Positions 52,952 through 62,048 of a DNA stretch of 64,000 nt are shown piece after piece. Numbering within the stretch: position 1 is the first letter of the stretch; each line of letters begins with the position of its first letter. The stretch lies in assembly GCA_000514715.1 (NCBI GenBank), contig AZWL01000001.1, forward strand, positions 868,186 to 932,185. Reading direction: 5' to 3'. A program made the translations under genes and the position numbers. Below the pieces are notes generated by a model. That model was not told where the DNA came from. It saw nothing but the letters and a program-made list of their open reading frames with translations, and ran no database searches. This stretch comes from Streptomyces sp. CNH099 (GTDB lineage Bacteria; Actinomycetota; Actinomycetes; Streptomycetales; Streptomycetaceae).

Positions 52952-54448
52952 ATGCATCGAAGATGGTCACTGGGCGCGGGCGCCACCGCCTTGCTCGCCT
53001 CCCTCACCATCGCGCTGGTTCCGGCCGCCTCGGCCGGCGCCGCTCCCGCCCCGGAGTCCCCCGCGGTCGCCGCCCCCGACGTACCCCCGGGGATGCTCAA
53101 GGCGATGCAGCGGGACCTCGGGCTCTCCCCCGCCGAGGCCGAGGAGCGACTCGCCCGCGAGGCGGCGGCCCTGCCGACCGAGAACCGCCTGCGCAAGGGC
53201 CTCGACGCCCGCTTCGGCGGCTCCTGGCTGAAGGGCGAGGCCACGGAACTCGTCGTGGCGACCACCGACGCCGGCGCGCTGGCCGCCATCGAGCACGCCG
53301 GGGCCACCGCCGAACTCGTCGAGCACAGCGTGGCCGAACTCGACGCCGCCATGGACCGGCTGGACCGGGCCGCCGAGCGCCGCACCCCCCGCGCGACGCC
53401 CGTCTGGGCCGTCGACGTCACCCTCAACCGGGTCGTCGTGCAGAGCGCCGACCGGGCCGCCACCGCGTCGTTCCTCAAGGCGTCCGGCGTCGACCGCGAC
53501 CTCGTCCGCGTGGTGAAGGCCACCGACAGCCCGCGCCCGCTCTACGACATCCGCGGCGGCGACGCGTACTACATCAACAACTCCGGCCGCTGCTCCGTCG
53601 GCTTCAGCGTCACCCGCGGCAGCCAGAACGGCTTCGTCACCGCCGGCCACTGCGGCCGCACCGGCGCCTCCACCTCCGGCTACAACCGGGTCGCGCAGGG
53701 CACCTTCCAGGGCTCCGTGTTCCCCGGCCGCGACATGGCGTGGGTCGCCACCAACAGCAACTGGACCCCGACGCCCTACGTCAAGGGCTCCGGCGGCGCC
53801 AACGTCACCGTCGGCGGCTCCACCCAGGCCCCCGTCAACTCCTCGGTCTGCCGCTCCGGCTCCACCACCGGCTGGCACTGCGGCACGATCCAGCAGCACA
53901 ACACGTCGGTGACCTACCCGGAGGGCACGATCAACGGGGTCACCCGGACCACCGTGTGCGCCGAACCCGGCGACTCCGGCGGCTCGTACATCTCCGGCGA
54001 CCAGGCGCAGGGCGTCACGTCCGGCGGCTCGGGCAACTGCACCTCCGGCGGCACCACGTTCTACTACCCGGTCAACCCCATCCTCAGCAACTACGGCCTC
54101 TCCCTCGTCACCGACGACGGCGGCGGCCCGCCGCCCACCGGCTGCGACACCACCGACGAGCAGTACCAGGGCTCGCTGAGCAGCAACCAGACCCGGATCG
54201 AGCCGGGCGGCACGTACTACCAGTCCGGCTCCGGCGCCCACGCGGGCTGCCTGCGCGGCCCCAGCGGCACCGACTTCGACCTCTACCTGCAGAAGTGGAG
54301 CGGCTCCAGCTGGGTCGACGTGGCCGAGGGGATCACCCCGACCGAGAACGAGGACGTCAGCTACAACGGCACGGCCGGCTACTACCGCTGGATCGTCCAC
54401 GCCTACAGCGGCTCCGGCTCGTACACCCTCGGCATCAGCAGGCCGTAG
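52952..54448 (+). CDS. Secreted S1 serine protease (streptogrisin/alpha-lytic type) with C-terminal domain
   Basis: A 498-residue prepro-protease. The signal peptide is 1-31, the prodomain about 40-195 (LGLSPAEAEERLAREAAA, alpha-lytic pro-region), and the mature chymotrypsin-like domain starts near IRGGDAYYINN. The catalytic triad is His233 (VTAGHCG), Asp261 (GRDMAWV) and Ser342 (EPGDSGGSY), with disulfide pairs. After a GGGPPPTGC linker a C-terminal domain of about 100 residues follows (FDLYLQKWSG, YYRWIVHAYSGSG), resembling the pre-peptidase C-terminal domain. GAGGAG precedes the ATG. It is a single gene. Confidence 0.95.
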   Translation: MHRRWSLGAGATALLASLTIALVPAASAGAAPAPESPAVAAPDVPPGMLKAMQRDLGLSPAEAEERLAREAAALPTENRLRKGLDARFGGSWLKGEATELVVATTDAGALAAIEHAGATAELVEHSVAELDAAMDRLDRAAERRTPRATPVWAVDVTLNRVVVQSADRAATASFLKASGVDRDLVRVVKATDSPRPLYDIRGGDAYYINNSGRCSVGFSVTRGSQNGFVTAGHCGRTGASTSGYNRVAQGTFQGSVFPGRDMAWVATNSNWTPTPYVKGSGGANVTVGGSTQAPVNSSVCRSGSTTGWHCGTIQQHNTSVTYPEGTINGVTRTTVCAEPGDSGGSYISGDQAQGVTSGGSGNCTSGGTTFYYPVNPILSNYGLSLVTDDGGGPPPTGCDTTDEQYQGSLSSNQTRIEPGGTYYQSGSGAHAGCLRGPSGTDFDLYLQKWSGSSWVDVAEGITPTENEDVSYNGTAGYYRWIVHAYSGSGSYTLGISRP

Positions 54449-54467
54449 CGCCCTGCCGCCGATCCGT

Positions 54468-56786
54468 TCAGCCCGCCCGCTGACCCCCACCCGCGGCGGG
54501 CAGGCGGACCCCCTCCGCGGCGGCCCGGTGCACGGCCGGGCCGCCGCACTCGCCGATCCAGCGGCGCAGCACCCGGTGCACCGACTCGGCGCCGGCCAGC
54601 GTCTCCCCGGCCGCCACCGGCGGCGTCAGCCCCTCGGGCCAGAACAGGAACGCCCGGTTCTGCTCGCCGCCGAGGCCCCCGTGCGAGCCGATCTGGTCCT
54701 CGAAGGCGTGCACGCTGCCGGTCTCCGGGTCGTACGCGGAGTTGACCATGAGGTCCGCGGCGTGCGGGAAGCGCGCGGTGCGCAGCACCGCCTCGGCGGC
54801 GCCCGGCCCGAAGGGCAGCAGCGGGTCGACACCGATGATCTTGCCCGTCTCCAGATGGTGCTCCGCGCCGTCCGCGCCGAGGACCACCGGCCCGTGCTCC
54901 TCGGAGCGCACCAGCACGAAGCCCACGCCGGGGTGCTCCGTCAGCGCCGGCAGCAGCGCGGGGTGGCGGCGCTCGATCGTCTCCCGGCTGACCACGCCGG
55001 GCAGGTCGGGGAAGGACACCAGCCCCAGGTTCCCGGAGCCGAGGACGACCGGCTCGCGGCCGCGCCGCCCCGCGCCGTCGTAGGCCCCCTCCCGGCGCTC
55101 CGGCCGGCGCAGCGCGGCGCGGGCCGCGGTGCGCGCCTCGGCGCCGCTCCTGGACCTGCCCGCCCGGCGGGAGACGGGCAGCCCGCAGCCGGCGCGCACC
55201 AGGTCCTGCAGCGTGAGCCCGTACGCCGCCGCGAACGTCGGGCCGTGGCTCTGGCCGTGGTCGGACAGCAGCACGATCCGGTACGGCCGCGGGGCGTGCT
55301 CCGCGGCCTTGGCGATGAGCGCGACGGAGCGGTCCAGGCGGCGCAGCACCTGCTGGGTGTCGCGGTGCTCCGGACCCGCGTAGTGCGCCACCTCGTCGTA
55401 CGCGACGAGGTCGGCGTAGACCGCGGTGCGCCCCGCGAGCATGTCGCCGATGACGGCGGCCACGACCACGTCCCGCGAGACGACGGTGGCGAAGGCGCGG
55501 ACGAACGGGTACAGCCCGCCGCGGCCGACGCGCGGGGTCTCCCGGCGCAGCCGGGAGCGCAGCGACTGGAACACCTCGCGGCCGGCCTCGGCGAAGAAGG
55601 AGGCGAAGGTGCGGGAGGCGTTGGCGGGGTCGGAGAAGTAGGCGAAGTACCCGGCGCGGGAGCGGGTCTTCTTCTTCCGCCGGACCGCCACGGACAGCAC
55701 CAGGGCGAGCTGGGTGGCGCCGCCCGTGAACAGGTTGCCACGGCTGGCGGTGTCGCCGGGCTCGCCGTCGGCCAGCAGCCCGCGGGGCGCGTCGGCCTCC
55801 GCACCGGCGGCAGCGGCGGCAGCGGCGGCGCGGTCGGCGGCCCGGCGCTCCAGCTCCTGTGCGGTCGAGGGGTGGCTGCAGACCATCACCTCGCCGGTCT
55901 CCTTCTCGTACCAGCGGAAGGCGGGCACGTCCTCGTTGGAGCCGTGCAGGATGCCGAGCTGGCTGGCGCCGGTCTGACTGGACCAGTCGGTGCGCCAGGG
56001 GATGAGCCGGTGGCTGGTGCCGTACCAGGAGGCGACGGTCTCCATCACCGGCGGCAGCCGGTGCGCCAGCAGCCGCTGCCCGCCGATGCTGCGCCCGCCG
56101 ACCCGCTCGCGCTCCTGCAGCGCGGCGTGCAGCACGTCGTGGCCGACGCCGTCGAGCTGGAGGAAGACGATGCCGGGGGCGGCGTCCGGGGACACGGCCG
56201 GGGCGCCGCGGCGGTACGCGAGCCGGGCGAGCCGGCGGCGGTACGCGCCGTCGTCGCGGACGGTGAGCGCGGTGCTGGTGGCGGAGGACGCGGCGGACAT
56301 CACGGCGGCGACGACGACGGCGGTCTCCGGGTTGGCCTCGCCGCGGCCGGTGGGGATGAGGCTGAGCGCGATCAGCAGCAGGGAGCCGTTGAGGAAGAAG
56401 ACGAGCAGCCCGAGCACGAACGCGGGGACCAGCAGCAGGGCGCGGACGAGCACGGGCCACACCAGCGCGGAGAGCACGCCGAACACGCCGGCGCCGATGG
56501 CGGCGGTGACGGCGATGTGGGTGGCACTGTCGCCGTCGGGCGACTGGAGGCGGAAGTCGGGCAGGGCGCCGGCGAGGATGATCATGGTCAGCGTGCCGAC
56601 GGCCCAGACGACGACGATCCGGCCGAGGCCGCGGGCGGCGGCGCGCAGCCCCTTGCGGGTGGCGGCGGCCCGCAGCGCGGTCAGGCCCCCGCCGGGCTCG
56701 GGCCCGGGGCCCGTGCCCTCCCCGGACCCGGGCCGCTGCGCCTGAGGCCCGGCGTCGTCTCCGGGCGTCTTCTGCGGCTCCGCCAT
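54468..56786 (-). CDS. Membrane-anchored alkaline phosphatase-superfamily protein with holin-like N-terminus
   Basis: A 772-residue protein. After a disordered Pro/Gly-rich 50 residues, four helices (IVVVWAVGTLTMIILAGALP, TAAIGAGVFGVLSALVWPVL, LLLVPAFVLGLLVFFLNGSL, VVVAAVMSAASSATSTAL) match the 4-TM phage-holin-like family. The rest is a phosphatase/phosphodiesterase fold: GIVFLQLDGVGHDVLHAAL, YEKETGEVMVCSHPS, ADLVAYDEVAHYAGPEHRDT and VLLSDHGQSHG. The metal Asp/His residues are present. It probably acts on a lipid- or wall-linked phosphate at the membrane. It is convergent with the protease gene. Confidence 0.87.
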   Translation of the reverse strand: MAEPQKTPGDDAGPQAQRPGSGEGTGPGPEPGGGLTALRAAATRKGLRAAARGLGRIVVVWAVGTLTMIILAGALPDFRLQSPDGDSATHIAVTAAIGAGVFGVLSALVWPVLVRALLLVPAFVLGLLVFFLNGSLLLIALSLIPTGRGEANPETAVVVAAVMSAASSATSTALTVRDDGAYRRRLARLAYRRGAPAVSPDAAPGIVFLQLDGVGHDVLHAALQERERVGGRSIGGQRLLAHRLPPVMETVASWYGTSHRLIPWRTDWSSQTGASQLGILHGSNEDVPAFRWYEKETGEVMVCSHPSTAQELERRAADRAAAAAAAAGAEADAPRGLLADGEPGDTASRGNLFTGGATQLALVLSVAVRRKKKTRSRAGYFAYFSDPANASRTFASFFAEAGREVFQSLRSRLRRETPRVGRGGLYPFVRAFATVVSRDVVVAAVIGDMLAGRTAVYADLVAYDEVAHYAGPEHRDTQQVLRRLDRSVALIAKAAEHAPRPYRIVLLSDHGQSHGPTFAAAYGLTLQDLVRAGCGLPVSRRAGRSRSGAEARTAARAALRRPERREGAYDGAGRRGREPVVLGSGNLGLVSFPDLPGVVSRETIERRHPALLPALTEHPGVGFVLVRSEEHGPVVLGADGAEHHLETGKIIGVDPLLPFGPGAAEAVLRTARFPHAADLMVNSAYDPETGSVHAFEDQIGSHGGLGGEQNRAFLFWPEGLTPPVAAGETLAGAESVHRVLRRWIGECGGPAVHRAAAEGVRLPAAGGGQRAG

Positions 56787-56931
56787 GCGCTGTCTCACCT
56801 CCGCTCCCGTCGTACCAGCCTTCCACAGCCGGACGACATGCTTTTTCACCCGGTCCGGGGGCGCCGCACGGGGCGCACGGGACGCCGTACCCTCAAGGGG
56901 GCCGGGGCAGGTCAGGCGGAGGGAGCGGACG

Positions 56932-57714
56932 TTGCCGGTGGAGATCACGTGGTGGGGGCACGCCACCGCGACCGTGCGGGACAGCGGGACCAGGGTCCTC
57001 ACCGACCCGCTGTTCGTGCCCCGGTTCATGCACCTGCGCCGCCGCCGCGGCGCGCTGCCCCCGCCCGCGGCGGCGGTCGCCGACGTGGTGGTCGTCTCCC
57101 ACCTGCACTCCGACCACCTCCACCTGCCGTCCCTGGCCCGGCTCGCCCCGGGCACCCGGCTCGTGGTGCCGCGCGGGGCGCGGGCCGCGGTGCCGGGGCT
57201 CCGGCGGCTGGCCGCGGCGCGCGGGCTGGCCGTGACGGAGGTGCGGCCGGGCGACGAGTTCGAGGCCGGGCCGCTGACGATCCGCGCCGTGCCGGCCGCG
57301 CACGACGGCCGCCGCTGGCCGTACGGGAGGCGCACGGCGCCCGCGCTGGGCTACGTCGTCCAGGGTGAGGCCCGCACCTACTTCGCCGGCGACACCGGCC
57401 TCTTCGACGGCATGGCCCGCGCCGTGGGCCCGTGCGACGTGGCGATGCTGCCCGTCGGGGGCTGGGGCCCGTTCCTCGGCCACGGGCACCTCGACCCCGG
57501 CCGCGCCGCCGAGGCGCTGGCGGAACTGGCGCCGCGCGCGGCGGTGCCGGTGCACTACGGCACGTACTGGCCGATCGGCATGGACGCCGTCCGCCCGCAC
57601 GAGTTCCACGACCCCGGCCACGACTTCGTGCGCCGGGCCGCGGCGCTCGCGCCCGGCGTGGCGGTGCACCGGCTGGAGCACGGCGAGGGCATGCGGCTGG
57701 AGGCGGCCCGTTGA
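56932..57714 (+). CDS. Metallo-beta-lactamase fold (UlaG-like) hydrolase
   Basis: A 260-residue protein. Metal ligands lie in WWGHATATV, VVVSHLHSDHLHL (HxHxDH), VPAAHDGRRW, YFAGDTGLFDGM (Asp) and PVHYGTYWP (final His). UlaG/NAPE-PLD-like proteins hydrolyse lactone or phosphodiester bonds; the substrate is unknown. TTG at 56932 is chosen because GGAGGGAG stands 6 bp upstream; the GTG two codons later is less well placed. It is followed by a DedA gene 2 bp later, forming an operon. Confidence 0.9.
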   Translation: MPVEITWWGHATATVRDSGTRVLTDPLFVPRFMHLRRRRGALPPPAAAVADVVVVSHLHSDHLHLPSLARLAPGTRLVVPRGARAAVPGLRRLAAARGLAVTEVRPGDEFEAGPLTIRAVPAAHDGRRWPYGRRTAPALGYVVQGEARTYFAGDTGLFDGMARAVGPCDVAMLPVGGWGPFLGHGHLDPGRAAEALAELAPRAAVPVHYGTYWPIGMDAVRPHEFHDPGHDFVRRAAALAPGVAVHRLEHGEGMRLEAAR

Positions 57715-57716
57715 GG

Positions 57717-58349
57717 ATGCCGAACGCGCCGCCCGCGCTGCTGGCGGCCGCCCGCGACGTGGCCCCCGCGCAGGAGGCGGTGGGCTACCCGTCGCTGTTC
57801 CTGCTCGTGCTGGTGGGTTCGCTGGTGCCGGTGGTGCCGACCGGCGCGATCGTCAGCTCCGCCGCCGTGGTGGCGTTCCACGACGGGGCCGCGTACGCGC
57901 TGCTGCTGGTGTTCGCCACCGCCGCGCTCGCCGCGTTCCTCGGCGACGTGGCGCTGTACTGGCTGGGCAGCCGGGGGGTGCGTTCGCGCAACGGCTCACG
58001 CTGGCTGGACCGGCTGCGCGAGCGCGTCGCGCCCGAGCAGCTGGCGAACGCGCAGCGGAAGCTGGAGCGGCACCGGATCCCGGTGCTGGTGCTGTCGCGG
58101 CTGATGCCCGCCGGGCGGATCCCGGTGATGCTGGCGTGCCTGCTGGGGCGGATGCCGCTGCGCACGTTCGTCCGCGGCAACTTCCCCGCCTGTCTGGCGT
58201 GGGCGGCCACGTACCAGCTGATCGGCATCCTCGGCGGCTCGCTGTTCCCCGAGCCCTGGCAGGGGGTGGCGGCGGCGGTGCTGCTCACGGTGGTGATCAG
58301 CGTGGCGCCGCCGGTGTGGCGCCGGCTGCGCGGCGCCCGGGGCGCGTAG
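57717..58349 (+). CDS. DedA-family membrane protein
   Basis: A 210-residue protein with the DedA/VTT layout: a hydrophobic start FLLVLVGSLVPVVPTGAIV, then ALAAFLGDVALYWLGSRG and the family motif FERHRxxxLVLSRLMPAGR, here LERHRIPVLVLSRLMPAGR, then GNFPACLAWAATYQLIG. DedA proteins scramble phospholipids or undecaprenyl phosphate. It is 2 bp after the MBL-fold gene and probably translated with it. It ends 7 bp from the convergent second MBL-fold gene. Confidence 0.9.
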   Translation: MPNAPPALLAAARDVAPAQEAVGYPSLFLLVLVGSLVPVVPTGAIVSSAAVVAFHDGAAYALLLVFATAALAAFLGDVALYWLGSRGVRSRNGSRWLDRLRERVAPEQLANAQRKLERHRIPVLVLSRLMPAGRIPVMLACLLGRMPLRTFVRGNFPACLAWAATYQLIGILGGSLFPEPWQGVAAAVLLTVVISVAPPVWRRLRGARGA

Positions 58350-58356
58350 GGCGCCG

Positions 58357-59388
58357 TCACAGCACCCGCGACGCCCCCACCGGCAGGTCCCACAGGTCCG
58401 TCCGCGGCCGGCCCGTCCGCTCCCACGCCGCCCGCACCCGCGTGAGCGGCTCCAGCGGCGGCTCCGCGGCGAGCAGGAACGTGGCGTGGTGCATCGGCGC
58501 CATGCGCCGCGCGCCGACGTCCGCGCAGGCGCGGACGGCCTCCTCGGGGTCCAGGTGCACCGGGCCCAGCATCCAGCGCGGCGCGTACGCGCCGATGGGG
58601 AGCAGCGCGAGGGCGATGCCGGGGTGGCGGCGGCCGATCTCCTCGAAGAAGTGGCCGTAGCCGGTGTCGCCGGCGAAGTAGACACGCCGGCTGGCGCCGT
58701 CGGTGAGCACCCAGCCGCCCCACAGCGAGCGGCAGGTGTCGGTGAGCGTGCGCTTGCTCCAGTGGTGCGCCGGTACGAAGTCGAAGCGCACGGGCCCACC
58801 GGGCGCGGGCAGCTCCGCGGCCTCCCACCAGTCGAGTTCGGTGACGCGGGTGAAGCCGAGGCGGCGGCACCAGCGGCCGAGCCCGGCGGGGACGAAGAGC
58901 GGGGTGGTGCGCGGCAGCCGCTTCAGCGTGGGGCGGTCGAGGTGGTCGTAGTGGTTGTGGGAGACGACGACGGCGTCGACGGGCGGCAGGTCCTCCCAGC
59001 GCACGCCGACCGGGGTGACGCGGGCGGGGGTGCCGAGGATCCGCCGGGACCACAGCGGGTCGGTGAGCACGGTCAGGCCGCCGATGCGCAGCACCCAGCT
59101 GGCGTGCCCGGCCCAGGTCACGGCGACGGTCCCGGGGCCGGCGGCGGGCAGCGGGCCGGGCTCGTAGGGCAGGTCGGGGATCTCGTCGAGGGCTTCGGGG
59201 GCGGGGCGGAACTGGCCGGTGCGGGCCAGCCGGGCGAGCATGCCGATGCCGGGGAGGGGGGCGGTGAGCCGGTCGGTGAAGGACCGCGGCCAGCTGCGGA
59301 TCTCGCCGAGGGGACGCGGGTCCGTGCTGGAGCGCTCGGTCGGTGCGGCGGGTCTGGTGGCTCCCGTCCGCTCTGACTGGCTGGTCAA
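58357..59388 (-). CDS. Metallo-beta-lactamase fold protein (NAPE-PLD-like)
   Basis: A 343-residue protein. The fold starts VAVTWAGHASWVLRI and has VLTDPLWSRRILG, VVVSHNHYDHLDRP (HxHxDH), FVPAHHWSKRTLTD, VYFAGDTGYGHF and MHHATFLLAAEPPLEP, the full ligand set of N-acyl-phosphatidylethanolamine phospholipase D-like hydrolases. The TTG start at 59388 overlaps the stop of the aminotransferase-fold gene (TTGA) and has CAGGAG 9 bp before it. A phosphodiester or lactone substrate is likely but unproven. Confidence 0.9.
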   Translation of the reverse strand: MTSQSERTGATRPAAPTERSSTDPRPLGEIRSWPRSFTDRLTAPLPGIGMLARLARTGQFRPAPEALDEIPDLPYEPGPLPAAGPGTVAVTWAGHASWVLRIGGLTVLTDPLWSRRILGTPARVTPVGVRWEDLPPVDAVVVSHNHYDHLDRPTLKRLPRTTPLFVPAGLGRWCRRLGFTRVTELDWWEAAELPAPGGPVRFDFVPAHHWSKRTLTDTCRSLWGGWVLTDGASRRVYFAGDTGYGHFFEEIGRRHPGIALALLPIGAYAPRWMLGPVHLDPEEAVRACADVGARRMAPMHHATFLLAAEPPLEPLTRVRAAWERTGRPRTDLWDLPVGASRVL

Positions 59389-60767
59389 CGGCGGGCTCCT
59401 GTCAGCTCGGCGACGGCTGCCCCGAGGGCTCGCAGCGCCTCCGCCACCTGCGGCCACTCCGTGGGCGCCGGCGGTTCCTGCCGGTCCGGCCGCTCTGGCC
59501 GCTCTGGCCGGTCCTGCCGGTGCGGCCGGGCTGGCCGGGCTGGCCGGTCCGGGCGGTCCCGTGGCGGGGCCGGCTCCGGCACCGCGGGGGCCGGGGCGGC
59601 GGGAGCGGCGGCGGGGGTCAGGGGGGTAGCGGCGGGCGGGCGGTCGTGGGCGTAGGCCAGGGCGGCGGCGTGCGCGCCGCCGGCGTCGCCGAGGAGCGGC
59701 CCCGTCGCCACCCGCAGCCGCAGCGCGGTCAGGTCGTCGCCGAAGCGGGTCGCGCCGCCGACCGCGCGGGCCCGGGCGCCGGAGCCCAGGGCGCGGACGA
59801 CGGCGGACTCCAGGTCCACGGCGTCCACGACGCCGGCCCGGGCCAGGGCCGGGCGCAGCTCTTCGAGGTCCGCGTACACGTGGTAGCCGGCCTGCGGCGG
59901 GCGGACCAGCGCGCCCGCGGCGGTCAGCACGTCCCGTACGGCCCCGGTGAGCGCGGTGTGCAGCCGGACGCCGGCGGCCAGCCGGCCGGTGACCGCGGGC
60001 GGTTCGGCGAGCGCCGCCGCGGCGGCGGCCTCGACGGGCGGCGGCAGCGGCGGCACGGCGGTGCCGAGCACCGCCAGCACCGCGGCGTGCAGCGCGGCGC
60101 CCGCGCGGGTGGCGGGGAAGCGGGCGACGGCGGCGGGCCAGCCGGGCGGGGTGAGCGTGCCGCCGAGGTCGGCGAGGACGACGACGTCGTCGGGGAGCAT
60201 CTCGGCGGGGCTGACGAGCACGGTGGCGTGCGGGTCGTGCAGTGCGTCGCGGTACGTCTCGTCGCTGACGACGAGCAGCCCCTCCCCCGCCGCCGCCTCG
60301 CACGCCTCGCGGACCAGCTCGGGCGGCGGCACCGTGCCGGTGGGGTCGTCGGCGACGGACAGGACCAGCAGCCGCGGCGCGCCGCCCTCGGCCCGTACCC
60401 GGCGCACGGTCTCCAGCACGGCGAACGGGTCGGGGGCGCCGCCGGACTCCGCGGTGGTGGGCACGCGGTGCACGGCGCGGCCGAGGATCACCGGCTGCGC
60501 CGCGTACCAGGACGCCGAGGGGCGGGGCAGCAGCACCTCGCCGCCGGCCGCGGCGACCAGGGCGAGCAGCAGCGCCGCGCCGCCGGGCGCGGCGGCGGTA
60601 CGCGCGGGGTCGGTGGTCAGGCCCCGGCGGTGCCAGTACCCCGCGGCGGCGGCCCGCACCCCGGGCCCGCCGCCGGGCGGTCCGGGGGCGGCGGTGGCGG
60701 CGCCGGCGAAGCCGTCGACGAGTGCGGCGGGGGGCGGCAGTCCGGCGTCGGGGACGGCCTGCTGCAT
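59385..60767 (-). CDS. Aminotransferase class I/II-fold protein lacking lysine, with Arg-Pro repeat tail
   Basis: A 460-residue protein with the fold-type I layout: LLVLSVADDPTGTVPPPEL (substrate loop) and VVSDETYRDAL (the Asp that pairs with the PLP nitrogen). VVVLADLGGTLTPPGWPAAV lies where the SLSK-type Schiff-base lysine should be. I find no lysine anywhere in the sequence, so no PLP aldimine can form. The C-terminal quarter has an Arg-Pro-rich repeat (DRPDRPARPARPHR and DRPERPERPDR, about residues 405-435) followed by a final helix. GGGAGG precedes the ATG. The stop overlaps the MBL-fold TTG start. It may be a binding pseudoenzyme. Confidence 0.72.
   Translation of the reverse strand: MQQAVPDAGLPPPAALVDGFAGAATAAPGPPGGGPGVRAAAAGYWHRRGLTTDPARTAAAPGGAALLLALVAAAGGEVLLPRPSASWYAAQPVILGRAVHRVPTTAESGGAPDPFAVLETVRRVRAEGGAPRLLVLSVADDPTGTVPPPELVREACEAAAGEGLLVVSDETYRDALHDPHATVLVSPAEMLPDDVVVLADLGGTLTPPGWPAAVARFPATRAGAALHAAVLAVLGTAVPPLPPPVEAAAAAALAEPPAVTGRLAAGVRLHTALTGAVRDVLTAAGALVRPPQAGYHVYADLEELRPALARAGVVDAVDLESAVVRALGSGARARAVGGATRFGDDLTALRLRVATGPLLGDAGGAHAAALAYAHDRPPAATPLTPAAAPAAPAPAVPEPAPPRDRPDRPARPARPHRQDRPERPERPDRQEPPAPTEWPQVAEALRALGAAVAELTGARR
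59468..59570 (-). repeat. GC-rich short tandem repeat encoding Arg-Pro triplets
   Basis: About a dozen variants of a 9-bp word (GGCCGG/GGCCGC-type) run through this stretch and encode repeated R-P-D, R-P-A and R-P-E triplets near the C-terminus of the aminotransferase-fold protein. The units are imperfect but keep the frame. Confidence 0.6.
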
Positions 60768-60894
60768 ACGCCACCTCCCGCCGCGACTCGCCCGTCGGAC
60801 GTTCACCAGAGTGCGAACCCCTCCCACTGTCCCAGATCGGGCGCCCGCCGGGGCGGTGCGATGCGCCTGGTCAGGTGAAGGGGCGGGAGGACCG

Positions 60895-60932
60895 GGCGGC
60901 GTACGGGGCGGGCCCCGGCCCCGTACGCCGCC
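60895..60932 (-). terminator. Stem-loop after the sigma factor gene
   Basis: Perfect 15-bp arms GGCGGCGTACGGGGC (60895-60909) and GCCCCGTACGCCGCC (60918-60932), 8-nt loop, just beyond the stop at 60939. Confidence 0.75.
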
Positions 60933-60938
60933 GGCTTC

Positions 60939-61787
60939 CTACGCTGCGGTGGCGGAGCCGGTCGGCTCCGGGGCCTTGGACCCCGCCGCGACCGCCGCCC
61001 GGTCCGCCTCCACGCGCTCGCAGACCCGCTCGCAGGTGCGGCTGATCAGCCGGGAGACGTGCATCTGCGAGATCCCCAGGCGTTCGGCGATGCAGCTCTG
61101 CGTCATGTCGCAGAAGAACCGCAGATAGAGGATCTCGCGCTCGCGGTCCGGCAGCCGGCGCAGATGCGGGCGCACGGCCTCGCGGTCCACGGCCTGGTCG
61201 AAGCCGGGCTCGGTGCTGGAGACGGTGTCGATGAGCGAGTAGCCGTCGGCGGCGCCGGGGAGCGCGGCGTCGATGGACAGGGTGGCGTAGCTCTCCAGGG
61301 CCGCCAGGCCCGTGCGCACCTCGTCCTCGGTCAGCCCGGCCACCTCGGCTATGTCCGCGGTGGCCGGGAAGCGGTCGTCGGGCGTGGCGGCCAGCGCCAT
61401 GCTTGCGCTGCGCACGCGGTTGCGCAGCTCCTGGACCCGCCGGGGCACGTGGACGCCCCACATGTGGTCCCGGAAGTGCCGCTTCAGCTCGCCGACGATC
61501 GTCGGCACGGCGAAGCTCTCGAAGGCGTTGCCGCGCGCCGGGTCGTAGCGTCTGACGGCCTTCACCAAGCCGAGGTGCGCGACCTGTTCGAGGTCCTCCA
61601 GCGCCTCGCCGCGGTTGCTGAACTGGCGGGCGAGCCGCTGGGCCATGGGCATCCAGGCGCGTACCACCTCCTGGCGCAGCGCCTTCTTGTCGGGTCCTTC
61701 CGGCATCCCGGCGAGCCTGCGGAAGTGTGCCGCGGTGTCCGGGGCATCGTCGTGTGGGTGCCTGCTCCTTGACCGTACATGCGCCAC
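60939..61787 (-). CDS. RNA polymerase sigma factor, SigB/SigF/SigG family
   Basis: A 282-residue group 3 sigma factor. Region 2 is WMPMAQRLARQFSNRGEALE, DLEQVAHLGLVKAVRRYDP and FESFAVPTIVGELKRHFRDH. Region 3 includes VHVPRRVQELRNRVRSA, and region 4 has REILYLRFFCDMTQSCIAER followed by LGISQMHVSRLI. In Streptomyces these factors drive stress, osmotic and sporulation genes and are usually held by an RsbW-type anti-sigma; none is adjacent. GTG at 61787 is chosen because GGGAGG lies 6-7 bp before it and the family segment HPHDDAPDT follows. It is far from the stressosome operon at the left, so a link is not shown. Confidence 0.92.
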   Translation of the reverse strand: MAHVRSRSRHPHDDAPDTAAHFRRLAGMPEGPDKKALRQEVVRAWMPMAQRLARQFSNRGEALEDLEQVAHLGLVKAVRRYDPARGNAFESFAVPTIVGELKRHFRDHMWGVHVPRRVQELRNRVRSASMALAATPDDRFPATADIAEVAGLTEDEVRTGLAALESYATLSIDAALPGAADGYSLIDTVSSTEPGFDQAVDREAVRPHLRRLPDREREILYLRFFCDMTQSCIAERLGISQMHVSRLISRTCERVCERVEADRAAVAAGSKAPEPTGSATAA

Positions 61788-62048
61788 GGGGGGCCTCCCT
61801 CGGGCGAGTTGCGAATGGTCGGTTTCCCGCGGGAGACGCTGCGCGGCCGGAGGCGACGACGCCCGGGTACCGCACGTGGCCGGAGCATGGGCGGCTGCGA
61901 AGCCGTCCGCTCCCGCGGAGGTGCTCTGGTCGGGAGCACGTTGGTCCGTCTGCCCGCCGCCGGATGCTGCAAACCGTGGGGCGGACGGGGCCTTTTCCAC
62001 GATACGACGAGGTCGCCGCACGCACGACCGCTCGCGTCCGCGCCCGGG

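Noticed and set aside
61788..62048. GTTT-N15-GGGCAG before the sigma factor gene as an autoregulated SigB-type promoter
   Set aside because: The -10 part fits poorly (GGGCAG against GGGTAT), so the match is weak.
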